NCBI GenBank assembly: GCA_963749415.1 | Contig: CAVVMG010000001.1 | Location: 806,001 to 870,000 of the forward strand | Source of the DNA: JALYNX01 sp963749415 | Lineage (GTDB): Bacteria > Actinomycetota > Acidimicrobiia > Spongiisociales > ZC4RG35 | Reading direction: 5' to 3' | Length of the DNA stretch: 64,000 nucleotides | Part shown: piece after piece, positions 9,687-18,824 of the stretch | Position numbering within the stretch: position 1 is the stretch's first letter | Layout of the letters: each line of letters begins with the position of its first letter | Position numbers and translations under genes: made by a program | The notes under the pieces: model-generated | What the model saw: only the letters and a program-made list of their open reading frames with translations | Database searches by the model: none | What the model was told of the DNA's origin: nothing

Positions 9687-9692
9687 GGTTTG

Positions 9693-9698
9693 AAGTTA
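9693..9698 (-). promoter_or_regulatory. -10 element TAACTT of trpB2
   Basis: On the minus strand TAACTT is followed by 6 nt and ATG 9686, so the predicted transcription start falls at the initiation codon. Confidence 0.5.
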
Positions 9699-9751
9699 CA
9701 CACCCGGTTTCGCGGTATGTTGGGACGGAGCCCACGATTGGAACTGATCAG

Positions 9752-10549
9752 ATGACCATGCATCGTCTGCTCGACCGCCGAATGGCAATCGCCGAGATGG
9801 GCAAGGCGGGCCTGGCCATCGCGGTCTTCGGTGTGGTGGCCTGCTCCAACGAAGCCACCCTCATCCCGACCGACTCGGCGCCCACGACGGGCGTGCCGAC
9901 CACCCTTCCCCAGGCCTCCACCACTGCCCCGGCGCCCACCACTACGACCGCGCTGACTGGCTCCTCGTTCCAGCAGGTCGACCTGGGATTCGTGTCCGCC
10001 TACATCCTGTATCGAGCCGGAGAGGCAGCACTGGTAGACACCGGGGTCGCCGGCAGTGAGGGTGCCATCGAGGCCGCTCTCGGCGAGGTCGGGTTGGGCT
10101 GGGAGTCGGTGGGCCATCTCATCGTGACCCACAAGCACCCCGATCACATGGGGAGCCTGGGTGCGATCGTGCCTCTGGTTCCCGAAGCCACCATCTACGC
10201 CGGTGCCGCCGACATCCCGGCCATGGAAGCCGTGGCCACACCGTCGGCCGTGGGCGACGGCGACCGGGTGTTCGACCTCGAGATCATCGAAACCCCGGGA
10301 CACACCGCGGGGCACATCTCAGTGCTCGATTCGATCGCCGGGATCCTGGTTACCGGAGACGCCTTGAACGGTGTCGGGGGCTCGGTGGAGGGGCCGGACC
10401 CCGGGTTCAGCGAGGACATGACACTGGCAGTGGAGTCGGTTGCCAAGCTCGCCGGGTTCACCTATGAGATCGCTCTGTTCGGGCACGGCCAACCGGTCCT
10501 CGAGGGCGCTTCCGAAGCGGTCAACCAGTTGGCTAGCAGCCTCGGCTGA
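9752..10549 (+). CDS. Lipid-anchored metallo-beta-lactamase-fold hydrolase
   Basis: A 265-residue exported protein. The N-terminus has arginines, a hydrophobic stretch and the lipobox FGVVAC, followed by a Thr/Pro-rich linker (residues about 40-70) and an MBL-fold domain. The zinc motif is THKHPDH, with later metal ligands in ETPGHTAGH and VTGDAL, and a C-terminal LFGHG. MBL-fold proteins include lactonases, glyoxalase II and beta-lactamases; the specific substrate is unknown. The start may be ATG 9752 or ATG 9758. TATGTT at 9717-9722 is a possible -10. Confidence 0.85.
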   Translation: MTMHRLLDRRMAIAEMGKAGLAIAVFGVVACSNEATLIPTDSAPTTGVPTTLPQASTTAPAPTTTTALTGSSFQQVDLGFVSAYILYRAGEAALVDTGVAGSEGAIEAALGEVGLGWESVGHLIVTHKHPDHMGSLGAIVPLVPEATIYAGAADIPAMEAVATPSAVGDGDRVFDLEIIETPGHTAGHISVLDSIAGILVTGDALNGVGGSVEGPDPGFSEDMTLAVESVAKLAGFTYEIALFGHGQPVLEGASEAVNQLASSLG

Positions 10550-10559
10550 TAGCACCCCT

Positions 10560-10565
10560 TACGAT
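10560..10565 (+). promoter_or_regulatory. -10 element TACGAT of the DUF456 gene
   Basis: TACGAT ends 7 nt before ATG 10573, matching the leaderless spacing seen elsewhere in the window. Confidence 0.5.
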
Positions 10566-10572
10566 CTGACTG

Positions 10573-11052
10573 ATGGACGAACTGGGCGTCTTGGTGGTTG
10601 GCCTGGCCATCATCGTCGGCCTGTTCGGGATCGTGATCCCCTTCTTGCCCGGCTTGGTCCTCATCCTGGGTGCGGTCTTCCTCTGGGCAGTCGTGGAGGG
10701 CACTCCATTCGCCTGGGCGGTCGCCATCGTGTCCCTGGCCGTCGGGATCCTGGGGACGGTGATCAAATTCGTGGTCCCCGGGCGACGGCTCAAGGAGAGC
10801 GGGCTGCCGACGTGGACCATGGTGCTCGCTGTCGCCGTCTCCATCGTCGGGTTGTTCGTCATCCCGGTGGTGGGGGCTCCGATCGGGTTCGTGGCCACCA
10901 TCTACATCGCTGAGAGGTTGCGCGTTGGGGCGGAGCAAGCATGGCCGGCGACCAAGACCGCTCTCGGAGCGGTGGCGGCGTCGATCGGCATCGAGCTCGC
11001 CGCGGGCATAGTCGTGGCCGCGATCTGGTTTGGTGCGGTGATCTTCGGTTGA
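10573..11052 (+). CDS. DUF456-family membrane protein
   Basis: A 159-residue integral membrane protein made of four to five hydrophobic segments with short polar turns. The Gly/Pro-rich first pair (GLFGIVIPFLPGLVLILGAV) and GRRLKESG are typical of DUF456. No enzymatic residues stand out and the family has no established role. It lies 24 nt after the MBL-fold gene but carries its own leaderless -10. It is convergent with acs, with only 21 nt between stops and no clear terminator. Confidence 0.8.
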   Translation: MDELGVLVVGLAIIVGLFGIVIPFLPGLVLILGAVFLWAVVEGTPFAWAVAIVSLAVGILGTVIKFVVPGRRLKESGLPTWTMVLAVAVSIVGLFVIPVVGAPIGFVATIYIAERLRVGAEQAWPATKTALGAVAASIGIELAAGIVVAAIWFGAVIFG

Positions 11053-11073
11053 GGCCACACCCCGTAGTTGAGC

Positions 11074-13023
11074 TCAGTCCTCCGTGGACACCGAGGCCTT
11101 CTCCGCGATTTCCTTGACCACAGCCTCGTTGGCCAGCGTGGTCACATCCCCGAGATGGCGATGCTCCGAGATGTCCTGGAGCAGGCGCCGCATGATCTTG
11201 CCCGACCGGGTCTTGGGCAGGTCGTCGGTGAACACGATCGACTTCGGCTTGGCGATCGGCCCCAAGGTCGCCGCCACATGATCACGCAACTCGTTGATCA
11301 GCTGCTCGTCGCCGGTCACCGAGCCCCGAAGGGTGACGAAGGCGGCGATCGCCTGACCGGTCAGCTCGTCCTTACGCCCGACAACTGCCGCCTCGGCGAC
11401 CGCCGGATGCGAGACCAGGGCCGACTCCACCTCGGTGGTGGAGATGTTGTGCCCCGAGACCAGCATGATGTCATCGACCCGGCCCAGCAGCCAGAAGTAG
11501 CCCTCCTCGTCACGCTTGCACCCGTCGCCCGGGAAGTAGCGACCGGGAAATCGCGACCAGTAGGTGTCCTCATATCGCTGGTCGTCGCCATAGATGGTGC
11601 GGGCCATCGCCGGCCAGGGCTTGGTGATGGTCAGAAACCCGCCACCACCAAAGGGGACGGACTCTCCGGCCTCGTCCACCACGTCGGCAAAGATCCCGGG
11701 GAAGGGGACCGTCGCCGATCCCGGCTTGGTCGCCACCACCCCGGGAAGGGGGGTGATCATGATCGCCCCGGTCTCGGTCTGCCACCAGGTGTCCACCACC
11801 GGGCAATTGCCGCCCCCGATGGTCTGCTGGTACCAGATCCACGCCTCGGGGTTGATCGGCTCCCCAACCGATCCGATCAGGCGCAATGAGGACAGGTCAT
11901 GCTTCTCGACATGCTCGGCACCCCACTTCATGAAGGTGCGGATCGCGGTGGGGGCGGTGTAGAAGATGGTGACCTTGTAGTCCTCGATGATCTGCCACAA
12001 CCGGTCCAGGTCCGGGTAGTTGGGCGCGCCCTCGTAGATCACCGACGTCGCCCGGTTGGCCAGAGGCGCGTAGACGATGTAGCTGTGCCCGGTGACCCAT
12101 CCGATGTCCGCCCCGCACCAATACACGTCGGTCTCCGGCTTGATGTCGAAGACCAAGGAGTGGGTGGTGATGATGCCGGTGAGATATCCGCCTTGGGTGT
12201 GGACGATCCCCTTGGGCTTCCCGGTGGTCCCCGAGGTGTACAGGATGTACAACGGGTCCTCGGCATTGAGCACCACCGGGTCGCAGTCCGCCGATTGCCC
12301 CTCGACCAGGTCGTGCCACCAGATGTCCCGACCCTCCTCCCAGACCACCGACTCCTCGATCCGCCGAAGAACGATGACGTGTTCCACGCTCGAGGTCTGT
12401 CGCACCGCCAGGTCGCTGTTGGCCTTCAACGGGACGACGTTTCCGGCCCGCCATGCCCCGTCCTGGGTGATCACCAGCCTTGCCGCCGCGTCGTTGATGC
12501 GGCTCGACAGCGCCTCGGCCGAAAAACCCCCGAACACCACGGAGTGGACCAGCCCGAGGCGAGCACAGGCGAGCATGGCGATCGGGAGCTCGGGCACCAT
12601 CCCCATGTAGATGGCGACCCGGTCGCCTTTGGTCATGCCCAGGCTCTTCAGTCCGTTGGCGAAGCGGCAAACTTCGGCATGGAGCTCGGAGTAGGTGAGG
12701 GTGCGGGTCTCGCCGGGCTCCCCAACCCAGTGATAGGCCACCTGATCCCCATGCTCGGCGAGATGGCGGTCGAGGCAATTTGTCGAGATGTTGAGCTCGC
12801 CGTCGGAGAACCACTTGAAGAAGGGGGGCTTGGAGTCGTCGAGGACGATGGTGGGGGCGGTGTCCCAGGTGATCCGGGACAGTGCCTGTTCCTGCCAATA
12901 CGTGAGGTAGTCGGCGGCCGCCGCCTCATGCACCCCGGGCTTGGCGTTGGCCTGGGCGGTGAACTCGGGCGGCGGAGGGAACTTGCGGTCTTCGGAAAGC
13001 AGGTTCTCCAGGGCCTCGCTCAT
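11074..13023 (-). CDS. acs: Acetyl-CoA synthetase (AMP-forming)
   Basis: A 649-residue ANL-superfamily ligase that activates acetate to acetyl-CoA through acetyl-AMP. The P-loop-like motif is YTSGTTGKPKG (about residue 265), with the acetate-pocket region WWQTETGAI and the catalytic lysine motif PKTRSGKIMRR near the C-terminus, the usual site of regulatory lysine acetylation. Length fits the family. ATG 13023 overlaps the stop of lnt in an ATGA, so the two are translationally coupled. An in-frame start upstream at 13080 would overlap lnt deeply and is rejected. Confidence 0.95.
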   Translation of the reverse strand: MSEALENLLSEDRKFPPPPEFTAQANAKPGVHEAAAADYLTYWQEQALSRITWDTAPTIVLDDSKPPFFKWFSDGELNISTNCLDRHLAEHGDQVAYHWVGEPGETRTLTYSELHAEVCRFANGLKSLGMTKGDRVAIYMGMVPELPIAMLACARLGLVHSVVFGGFSAEALSSRINDAAARLVITQDGAWRAGNVVPLKANSDLAVRQTSSVEHVIVLRRIEESVVWEEGRDIWWHDLVEGQSADCDPVVLNAEDPLYILYTSGTTGKPKGIVHTQGGYLTGIITTHSLVFDIKPETDVYWCGADIGWVTGHSYIVYAPLANRATSVIYEGAPNYPDLDRLWQIIEDYKVTIFYTAPTAIRTFMKWGAEHVEKHDLSSLRLIGSVGEPINPEAWIWYQQTIGGGNCPVVDTWWQTETGAIMITPLPGVVATKPGSATVPFPGIFADVVDEAGESVPFGGGGFLTITKPWPAMARTIYGDDQRYEDTYWSRFPGRYFPGDGCKRDEEGYFWLLGRVDDIMLVSGHNISTTEVESALVSHPAVAEAAVVGRKDELTGQAIAAFVTLRGSVTGDEQLINELRDHVAATLGPIAKPKSIVFTDDLPKTRSGKIMRRLLQDISEHRHLGDVTTLANEAVVKEIAEKASVSTED

Positions 13024-14521
13024 GCGCTTTCTTCCTCCTCGGGGTCGGCGGAAACTACCAGGGGCTTGCGGACGCGCCACCAGGTGGCGATCCCGACCAG
13101 GGCGGCGGCGATCATCACGATGTCGCCGCTTCGGGCGTAGATCGAAGGGGTTCTCCCCGCGGCGACACTGCCATACAGGACTTCCTGGGTGCCGAGACCG
13201 GTGGTTTCCCCATACGCCCCGGATGCGTCGATGAACGTCGACTTTCCGGTGACCGCGGCATGGACCACGTCCAGGCTCAGCTCGGCGGCCCGCATCCGGG
13301 TCATTCCGATGAACTGGTCGGACCCCGGAGTGGTCCCATAAGAGCCCTCGTTGGTGGCGACCACGATGAGGTTGGCCCCTGCAGCCACGTGCTGTCGTGG
13401 ATAGCGGGAGAACCCACCCTCGAACGAGATCACCGAGCCCATCATCAGCCCGCCACCAAGGTCGAAGACCACCGGCCCGTCGCCCGGGACCATGTCACGG
13501 GGCACCTGGTCCAATTCCGGGATCCAATCGAACAAAGGCCGAAACGGGATGTACTCGCCGAAGGGAACCGGGTGTTGTTTCTGATACTCACCCACGATCT
13601 CGCCTTCGGGGTTGAACACGATGTTCACGTTCTCCCAATGGGTGTCACTGAGCGGGCGGTCGCTACCCACCAGGAACCAGGCCCCGATCCGCCGGGCCTG
13701 CTCGGCGATGGCTTCTCCCACCTCCGGGTTCTGCACCGGGTCGGCGTTGAGCCCGCCGGTGGAGCCCTCGGACCAGACCACCAGGGACACCGAGCCGGGC
13801 TCGATGGTCCGGGTCAACGCCAGGTGCTGCTGGAAGGTGCGCAGTCGCTCGTCGGGCGGACAGTGCTCGAACGGGCAGGGGGTGGAGCCCTGGACGATGG
13901 CCACCTCCACACCGGCGAGAACTTCCATCTCACCAGCCGGCCACCAGGACCACACGGCGAAGACGAGCAAAGTCGGCTGTCGGGAACACGAGCAGCCACC
14001 ACCTCCTCGGTCGGAAGGCCACGGCCACCACGGTGGCTGTTCCCAACACTGCGAGCACCGTGATCCCGGATGTCCCGTAGAGGGGGGCCAAGGCCCTGAC
14101 CCAGTCCTGATCGGAGAGGGCATATCCGGTTGCCCCCCACTCGAACCCGTGGAAGGGGAACCGGTAGCGGATCAATTCCATCAGAGCCCAGCCTCCGACC
14201 GCCAGCGCGAGCCACAGGGCCTGGCGACCGGTCGTTGTACTTCGCCAGCCACCATCCGTAGATCGCATGGAAAGCGGCCATCACCACCGCCAGCGGTATC
14301 ACGGCCACCAGGCCCAACTCGCCGATCCACCAGATGACTCCAAAGAAGAAGATCAATCCGTGGAGGGAGCCATAGAGCAGTCCCTCTCCCCGGCCTCGCG
14401 CCATATGGAGCCCGGCCAGGAAGAGGGCGGTGCCAGGGAGGATCAGCCAACCAGGCCCGAAACGGGGAAATGCCAGCGCCGACACGATGGCACCAACGAC
14501 GACGAGCAAGGCCCCTATCAC
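13020..14521 (-). pseudogene. lnt: Apolipoprotein N-acyltransferase (Lnt), split by two apparent +1 frameshifts
   Basis: Three frames join into about 499 residues: N-terminal membrane helices (ALAFPRFGPGWLILPG, FFFGVIWWIGELG), more helices in the second frame (ALWLALAVGGWALMELIRYR), then a periplasmic CN-hydrolase domain in the third. Lnt adds the third acyl chain to lipoproteins. Catalytic-type residues are Glu in VVWSEGS and Lys in GEYQKQHPVPFGEYIP, but the nucleophile position reads VISFEGGF, a serine (codon 13425-13427) instead of cysteine. Breaks lie near 14229 and 13978; dropping one base at each gives an exact multiple of three. Start GTG 14521 has TACCCT 8 nt upstream. The stop overlaps acs. 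Confidence 0.8.
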
Positions 14522-14529
14522 GGGCGGAG

Positions 14530-14535
14530 AGGGTA
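14530..14535 (-). promoter_or_regulatory. -10 element TACCCT of lnt
   Basis: TACCCT sits 8 nt before GTG 14521 on the minus strand and points to that codon rather than the upstream ATG 14560. It lies 11 bp from the divergent TAGAGT at 14547-14552. Confidence 0.45.
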
Positions 14536-14546
14536 GGGGCCACCCG

Positions 14547-14552
14547 TAGAGT
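14547..14552 (+). promoter_or_regulatory. -10 element TAGAGT of the inositol-monophosphatase-family gene
   Basis: TAGAGT is followed by 6 nt and ATG 14559. It is divergent from the lnt -10 element, so two leaderless promoters are packed into about 25 bp. Confidence 0.5.
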
Positions 14553-14558
14553 GCGGGC

Positions 14559-15368
14559 ATGTGGGAAGGTGACCTCTGGGTAGCGGTCAGGGCCGCCCGG
14601 GCCGGCGCCGACGTGGTGCGCCGTGGTTTCGAGGAGGCGTTCCACCTCGAGATGAAGGGTGCCGTGGACCCGGTCACCGACATCGATCGCGAGTCCGAGG
14701 CGGCGGTCACCGACGTGATCGAGGCTCACTTTCCCAACGATTCGATCCTGGCCGAGGAAGGCGGCGGAAGCGCCGACTGGCGCGGGCCACGGGTCTGGAT
14801 CATCGATCCCCTAGACGGGACGGTGAACTTCGTGCACCGCATCCCCCAGGTGGCGATTTCCGTGGCGCTCTGGGACAACGGGAAGCCGGTGGTCGGCGTG
14901 GTAATCGACGTGATCAGGGAGGAGGAATTCGTGGCCGTGGTCGGGTCCGGGGCGCGAATGAACGGGCGGCCGATCCACGTCTCCACCACGGACGGCCTTC
15001 AGGACTCGCTGCTCGCAACCGGCCTCCCCTACGACCGGCAGCAGCATGCCGGTGAGTATCTCGACGCCATGGAGGCCGTGATTGCCCGATGCCGAGACAA
15101 CAGGCGAATGGGCGCCGCCGCCCTCGACATGGCGTGGGTGGCCTGTGGCCGGTACGACGGATACTGGGAGCACGGCGGCCCCCATGGGGTGAAACCCTGG
15201 GATGCAGCGGCCGGGATCCTTCTGGTCACCGAGGCCGGTGGCACCGCCACCGACAACACCGGTGCCGGCAACGTCCTCCAGCCGGCGGCGTTCGTGTTGA
15301 CCAACGGGAAGGTTCACGAAGAGCTGAGGGCGCTGATCGATGAGACGCTGCCGGCCCATCTCCGCTGA
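14559..15368 (+). CDS. Inositol monophosphatase family protein (SuhB/HisN-like)
   Basis: A 269-residue Mg/Li-sensitive sugar-phosphatase fold. Metal-binding motifs are all present: DPVTDIDRESE (about residue 35), AEEGG, WIIDPLDGTVNF (about residue 88) and the C-terminal PWDAAAG. The family dephosphorylates myo-inositol-1-phosphate, fructose-1,6-bisphosphate, histidinol phosphate or PAP; the substrate cannot be fixed here. The stop TGA overlaps the ATG of the amidohydrolase gene (TGATG), so the two are coupled and probably act in the same process. Confidence 0.9.
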   Translation: MWEGDLWVAVRAARAGADVVRRGFEEAFHLEMKGAVDPVTDIDRESEAAVTDVIEAHFPNDSILAEEGGGSADWRGPRVWIIDPLDGTVNFVHRIPQVAISVALWDNGKPVVGVVIDVIREEEFVAVVGSGARMNGRPIHVSTTDGLQDSLLATGLPYDRQQHAGEYLDAMEAVIARCRDNRRMGAAALDMAWVACGRYDGYWEHGGPHGVKPWDAAAGILLVTEAGGTATDNTGAGNVLQPAAFVLTNGKVHEELRALIDETLPAHLR

Positions 15369-16606
15369 TGCTCCACGACCACCATCTCCATCCCTTGGGC
15401 TACGCCCAACTGGTCAACGGACTGGAGCTGATGTCGGCCGTGGATGTCGAGGACCTGAAGGCGATGGTCGCCCGCTGGGCCGCCGGTGTGGAGGGGGCGA
15501 TCGTCGGACAGCGACTCAACGACGAAGGGCTGGCCGAAGCCCGACTTCCCACCAAGGCAGATTTGGACGATGCGGTACCTGATCGTCCGGTCCTCCTCTA
15601 CCGCTACTGCGGGCACATCGCTGTTGCCAACAGCCGGGCACTTCGACTCGCCGGGGTGGACGCCTCGACTCCGGATCCCACCGGGGGCAGCTTCGATCGG
15701 GACTCTGACGGTGCCCCCAACGGGATCTTGCGGGAGACGGCCGCCTTCGTAGTAGGAAACGCCCTTGCCCCGCACACGATTGGGCCGTCGGATGCCCAGA
15801 TCCTGGGGGCACTGCGTGGATTGTCCGATTACGGGCTGGGCTCGATAACGGGGATGGTCTCTACGTCCGAGCCGATGTGGTGTGGCGTTGGGGACGAGTT
15901 GGGGACCCTGTGTCGCCTGGCTCCCGAATTGCCTGTCGACATCGACGTTTATGCCATCACCGACGACCCGGGGGAGTTGGAAGTCGCCGCCGATCGGATT
16001 CGGCGGGCCGATGGCAGGATCCGGTTCTCCGGCTGGAAGGGCTTCGCCGACGGCAGCTTCGGTGGACACACCGCAGCCATGTATGAGCCCTTCTCCGACC
16101 GCCCCGACACCACGGGGACGCTTCGACTCGATTTCAGACACGCACTGGCCATGTCGCGCGCCGCCCTCGATCTCGGAGGTGGGGTGGCGATCCACGCCAT
16201 CGGGGACCGGGCCAACGACGCAGTGTTGGATGTCTTCGATGTGCTGGTGGCGGAGCAGCGAGACGCCTCCCAACTGAGGGTTGAGCACGTCTCCATACTC
16301 AGCGAAGCCGCCATCGAGCGGCTGGCGGGGCTGGGGGTCACCGCCTCGGTGCAGCCCGCCTTTCTCGCCTCCGAGGACTGGCTGGTCAAGCGTCTCGGAG
16401 AGGCTCGGATGAACCAGGTATATCCCTTCCGCTCCTTGCTCGAGGCAGGGACCCACGTCGTGGGAGGCAGCGACAGCCCGGTGGAACTGCCCGACCCGGA
16501 GGTGGGGATCCGCGCCGCCGTCGATCGCCATGGGATCAACCCGGACCAGGCGATCACGGAGCCCGAGGCGCGGGCCCTGTTCGCTCCCCCACCACCCCGC
16601 AATTGA
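15368..16606 (+). CDS. Compact amidohydrolase (YtcJ/AtzF-like metal-dependent hydrolase)
   Basis: A 412-residue protein resembling the barrel of YtcJ-type amidohydrolases. The metal-binding HxH appears at the very start (MLHDHHLHP), the later histidines are in AIHAIGDRAND and LRVEHVS, and the conserved aspartate is in VVGGSDSPVE. Relatives usually carry 50-60 residues of beta-sandwich before the HxH and more sandwich after the barrel; both are missing. The TGATG overlap with the preceding stop makes this start real rather than a truncated call. Substrate unknown; cytoplasmic. Confidence 0.8.
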   Translation: MLHDHHLHPLGYAQLVNGLELMSAVDVEDLKAMVARWAAGVEGAIVGQRLNDEGLAEARLPTKADLDDAVPDRPVLLYRYCGHIAVANSRALRLAGVDASTPDPTGGSFDRDSDGAPNGILRETAAFVVGNALAPHTIGPSDAQILGALRGLSDYGLGSITGMVSTSEPMWCGVGDELGTLCRLAPELPVDIDVYAITDDPGELEVAADRIRRADGRIRFSGWKGFADGSFGGHTAAMYEPFSDRPDTTGTLRLDFRHALAMSRAALDLGGGVAIHAIGDRANDAVLDVFDVLVAEQRDASQLRVEHVSILSEAAIERLAGLGVTASVQPAFLASEDWLVKRLGEARMNQVYPFRSLLEAGTHVVGGSDSPVELPDPEVGIRAAVDRHGINPDQAITEPEARALFAPPPPRN

Positions 16607-16665
16607 GACGACTGAGGGTCATATGCCCCCCTTTCCTTCTCGATTACGCAGCGGGCGACCGCCGC

Positions 16666-16671
16666 TACCGT
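16666..16671 (+). promoter_or_regulatory. -10 element TACCGT of the M3 peptidase gene
   Basis: TACCGT is followed by 7 nt and ATG 16679, the leaderless arrangement. Confidence 0.5.
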
Positions 16672-16678
16672 CCCCGCC

Positions 16679-18652
16679 ATGTCTGATTTGAACTTCGGGT
16701 ACTCGACCGTCGACGTCGCCGCCGTCGAAAAGGGTGTGGACGAAGCCCTTGCCGAGGCCCGGGCTGTAATCGATGAGGCGGTCGCCCCCAAGGAAGGACG
16801 CACCTTCGAGAACACGATGATGCCGCTCGACCGGATGACCGACATCCTGGGCAAGGCCTTCGCCCGCTACGTGTTCATGGGCTACGTCCACCCGGACAAG
16901 GAGGTCCGGAGCGCGGGCAAAGCCGGGGAGGAGAAGCTGAACACGTTTGCCGTGGACGTGATCTTCCGCGACGACCTCAATGCTGCGGTCAAGGAATACG
17001 CCGCGGCCGAGGAGGCGGCCGGCCTCGAAGGTGAGCGGGCTCGCTTCCTCGAGTTCGTGCTCAGAGATCTGCGTCATGCCGGTCACGACCTCGATCCGGA
17101 AACCAGGGCTGAGGTCAAGGAGAAGACCCAGCGGTTGGTGGAGCTCGGAGTCCGCTTCCAGAGCAACATCGACGAGTGGGACGACTGGATCCTGGTGGAC
17201 CGTGAGGATCTGGAAGGGCTTCCCGACAGCTTCGCCGATGGCCTGGAGAAGGACGAGGAGACCGGGAAGCTCAAAGTCACACTGGCCTATCCGCATCTGA
17301 TCCCGTTCGTGGAGAACGCCAGGCGGAGAGACCTCCGGGAGCAATTGACCTTCAAGTTCAACACCCAGGCGGTGGAAGCCAACCGCCCCATCCTGGAGGA
17401 GGCACTCCGGCTCCGTGACGAGATTGCCGGCGCCTTCGACCTGGACAGCTGGGCACACCATCGCCTCGACGATCGGATGGCCAAGACTCCGGAGCGGGTT
17501 GCCGCTTTCTACGAGGACCTGACCCCACCCCTGACCGACCAGGGGATCAAGGACCTCTCGGTCATGAGCCGCCTCCTCGAGTCCGAGGCCGGGGACAGCA
17601 CCGTGAGAACCTGGGATTGGCGTTATTACGACACCCAGCAGCGGCGCACCGACTACGGAGTGGATCCCTTCGAGGTGGCCGCCTACCTCCCCCTCGACGC
17701 CGTTCTCGACGGCATGTTCCGGCTGGTCCAGGAGGTGTTCGGACTCGACTTCCGGGAGATTCCCAACCCCGACGTCTGGCATGCCGATGTCCGCCTCTTC
17801 GCCATCCATGACGACGAGAGCGGCGAGGAGCTCGCCCATTTCTACCTGGACCTGTTCCCCCGGGAGGGCAAGTTCTCGCACGCCGCCGAGTTTCCTTTGG
17901 TCCTGAGTCGGAGACTCGAGGACGGCAGCTTCCAGAACCCGGTGTGCGCAATGGTGGCCAACTTCACGAAGCCGGTCGGGGACACCCCTTCACTGCTCCA
18001 GCATGGCGAGGTCGAGACTCTGTTCCACGAGTTCGGCCACGTCCTCCACCAGAACCTGGGGAGGACCGAGCTCGCCAGGTTCTCCGGCACGAGCGTTGAG
18101 ACAGACTTCGTCGAGGCTCCGAGCCAGATCATGCAGAACTGGGTTTGGCTGTCTGATGTCCTCAAGCAGTTCGCCCGGCACTACGAGACCGGTGAGCCGA
18201 TCCCCGACGAGCTGGTCGAGCAGCTGGTGGCGGCGCGGCGGCTCAACATCGCCATCCATCAACTGCGGCAACTGAAGTACGGCTGGCTGGACCAGCAGAT
18301 CCACGCCCCGGGCCCGGTCAAGGACCTGGACCGGATCTCCAAGGAAGCCGCCGAGCTGAGCCTGCTCCCGCTGCACGAGGGCACTTTCGACCTCGCGTCT
18401 TTCGGCCATCTCATGGCCGGCTACGACGCCGCCTACTACAGCTACATGTGGGCCGAGGTCTTCGGTGACGACATGTTCGGGCGCTTCGAAGAAGAGGGGG
18501 TCACCAACCCCGAGGTGGGAATGGCCTACCGGCGCGAAGTGTTGGAGAGGGGCGGATCGATCGACGCCGACCAGATGTTGGCCGGCTTCCTGGGCAGGGA
18601 ACCTGACAACGCGGCTTTCTTGCGTAAACTGGGGATCACGGGAACCAACTGA
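16679..18652 (+). CDS. M3-family zinc oligopeptidase (thimet/PrlC-like)
   Basis: A 657-residue cytoplasmic metallopeptidase that degrades short peptides. The zinc motif LFHEFGHVLHQ lies near residue 450, with the third ligand region VEAPSQIMQNWV after it, and a helical N-terminal half contains long acidic helices. The family also shows the conserved YDAAYYSYMWAEVF near the C-terminus, present here. Length is normal for M3A. It stands alone with its own leaderless promoter; an imperfect hairpin at 18665-18688 may end the transcript. Confidence 0.92.
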   Translation: MSDLNFGYSTVDVAAVEKGVDEALAEARAVIDEAVAPKEGRTFENTMMPLDRMTDILGKAFARYVFMGYVHPDKEVRSAGKAGEEKLNTFAVDVIFRDDLNAAVKEYAAAEEAAGLEGERARFLEFVLRDLRHAGHDLDPETRAEVKEKTQRLVELGVRFQSNIDEWDDWILVDREDLEGLPDSFADGLEKDEETGKLKVTLAYPHLIPFVENARRRDLREQLTFKFNTQAVEANRPILEEALRLRDEIAGAFDLDSWAHHRLDDRMAKTPERVAAFYEDLTPPLTDQGIKDLSVMSRLLESEAGDSTVRTWDWRYYDTQQRRTDYGVDPFEVAAYLPLDAVLDGMFRLVQEVFGLDFREIPNPDVWHADVRLFAIHDDESGEELAHFYLDLFPREGKFSHAAEFPLVLSRRLEDGSFQNPVCAMVANFTKPVGDTPSLLQHGEVETLFHEFGHVLHQNLGRTELARFSGTSVETDFVEAPSQIMQNWVWLSDVLKQFARHYETGEPIPDELVEQLVAARRLNIAIHQLRQLKYGWLDQQIHAPGPVKDLDRISKEAAELSLLPLHEGTFDLASFGHLMAGYDAAYYSYMWAEVFGDDMFGRFEEEGVTNPEVGMAYRREVLERGGSIDADQMLAGFLGREPDNAAFLRKLGITGTN

Positions 18653-18824
18653 GCGGTCCGTGTCGTCTCATCCCTGAGCACCTGAGACCCGCTTTAGCCT
18701 GGTTTTAGGGGTTTGCTCGCAGACTTGGGGGGAATAGCAGTTCACCCACGATCTTGCGTTCCGAGAACCACAAACCGACCTTTGACGTACTTACTTGGAG
18801 AACCGGCCCACAAAGGCCATGAAC

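Noticed and set aside
14558..14560. lnt and the IMPase-family gene sharing a CATG as overlapping divergent start codons
   Set aside because: A -10 TACCCT 8 nt before GTG 14521 supports a later lnt start, which removes the overlap.
18665..18688. Terminator of the M3 peptidase gene
   Set aside because: The stem is only 6 bp with a long loop and a weak T run; not listed as a feature.
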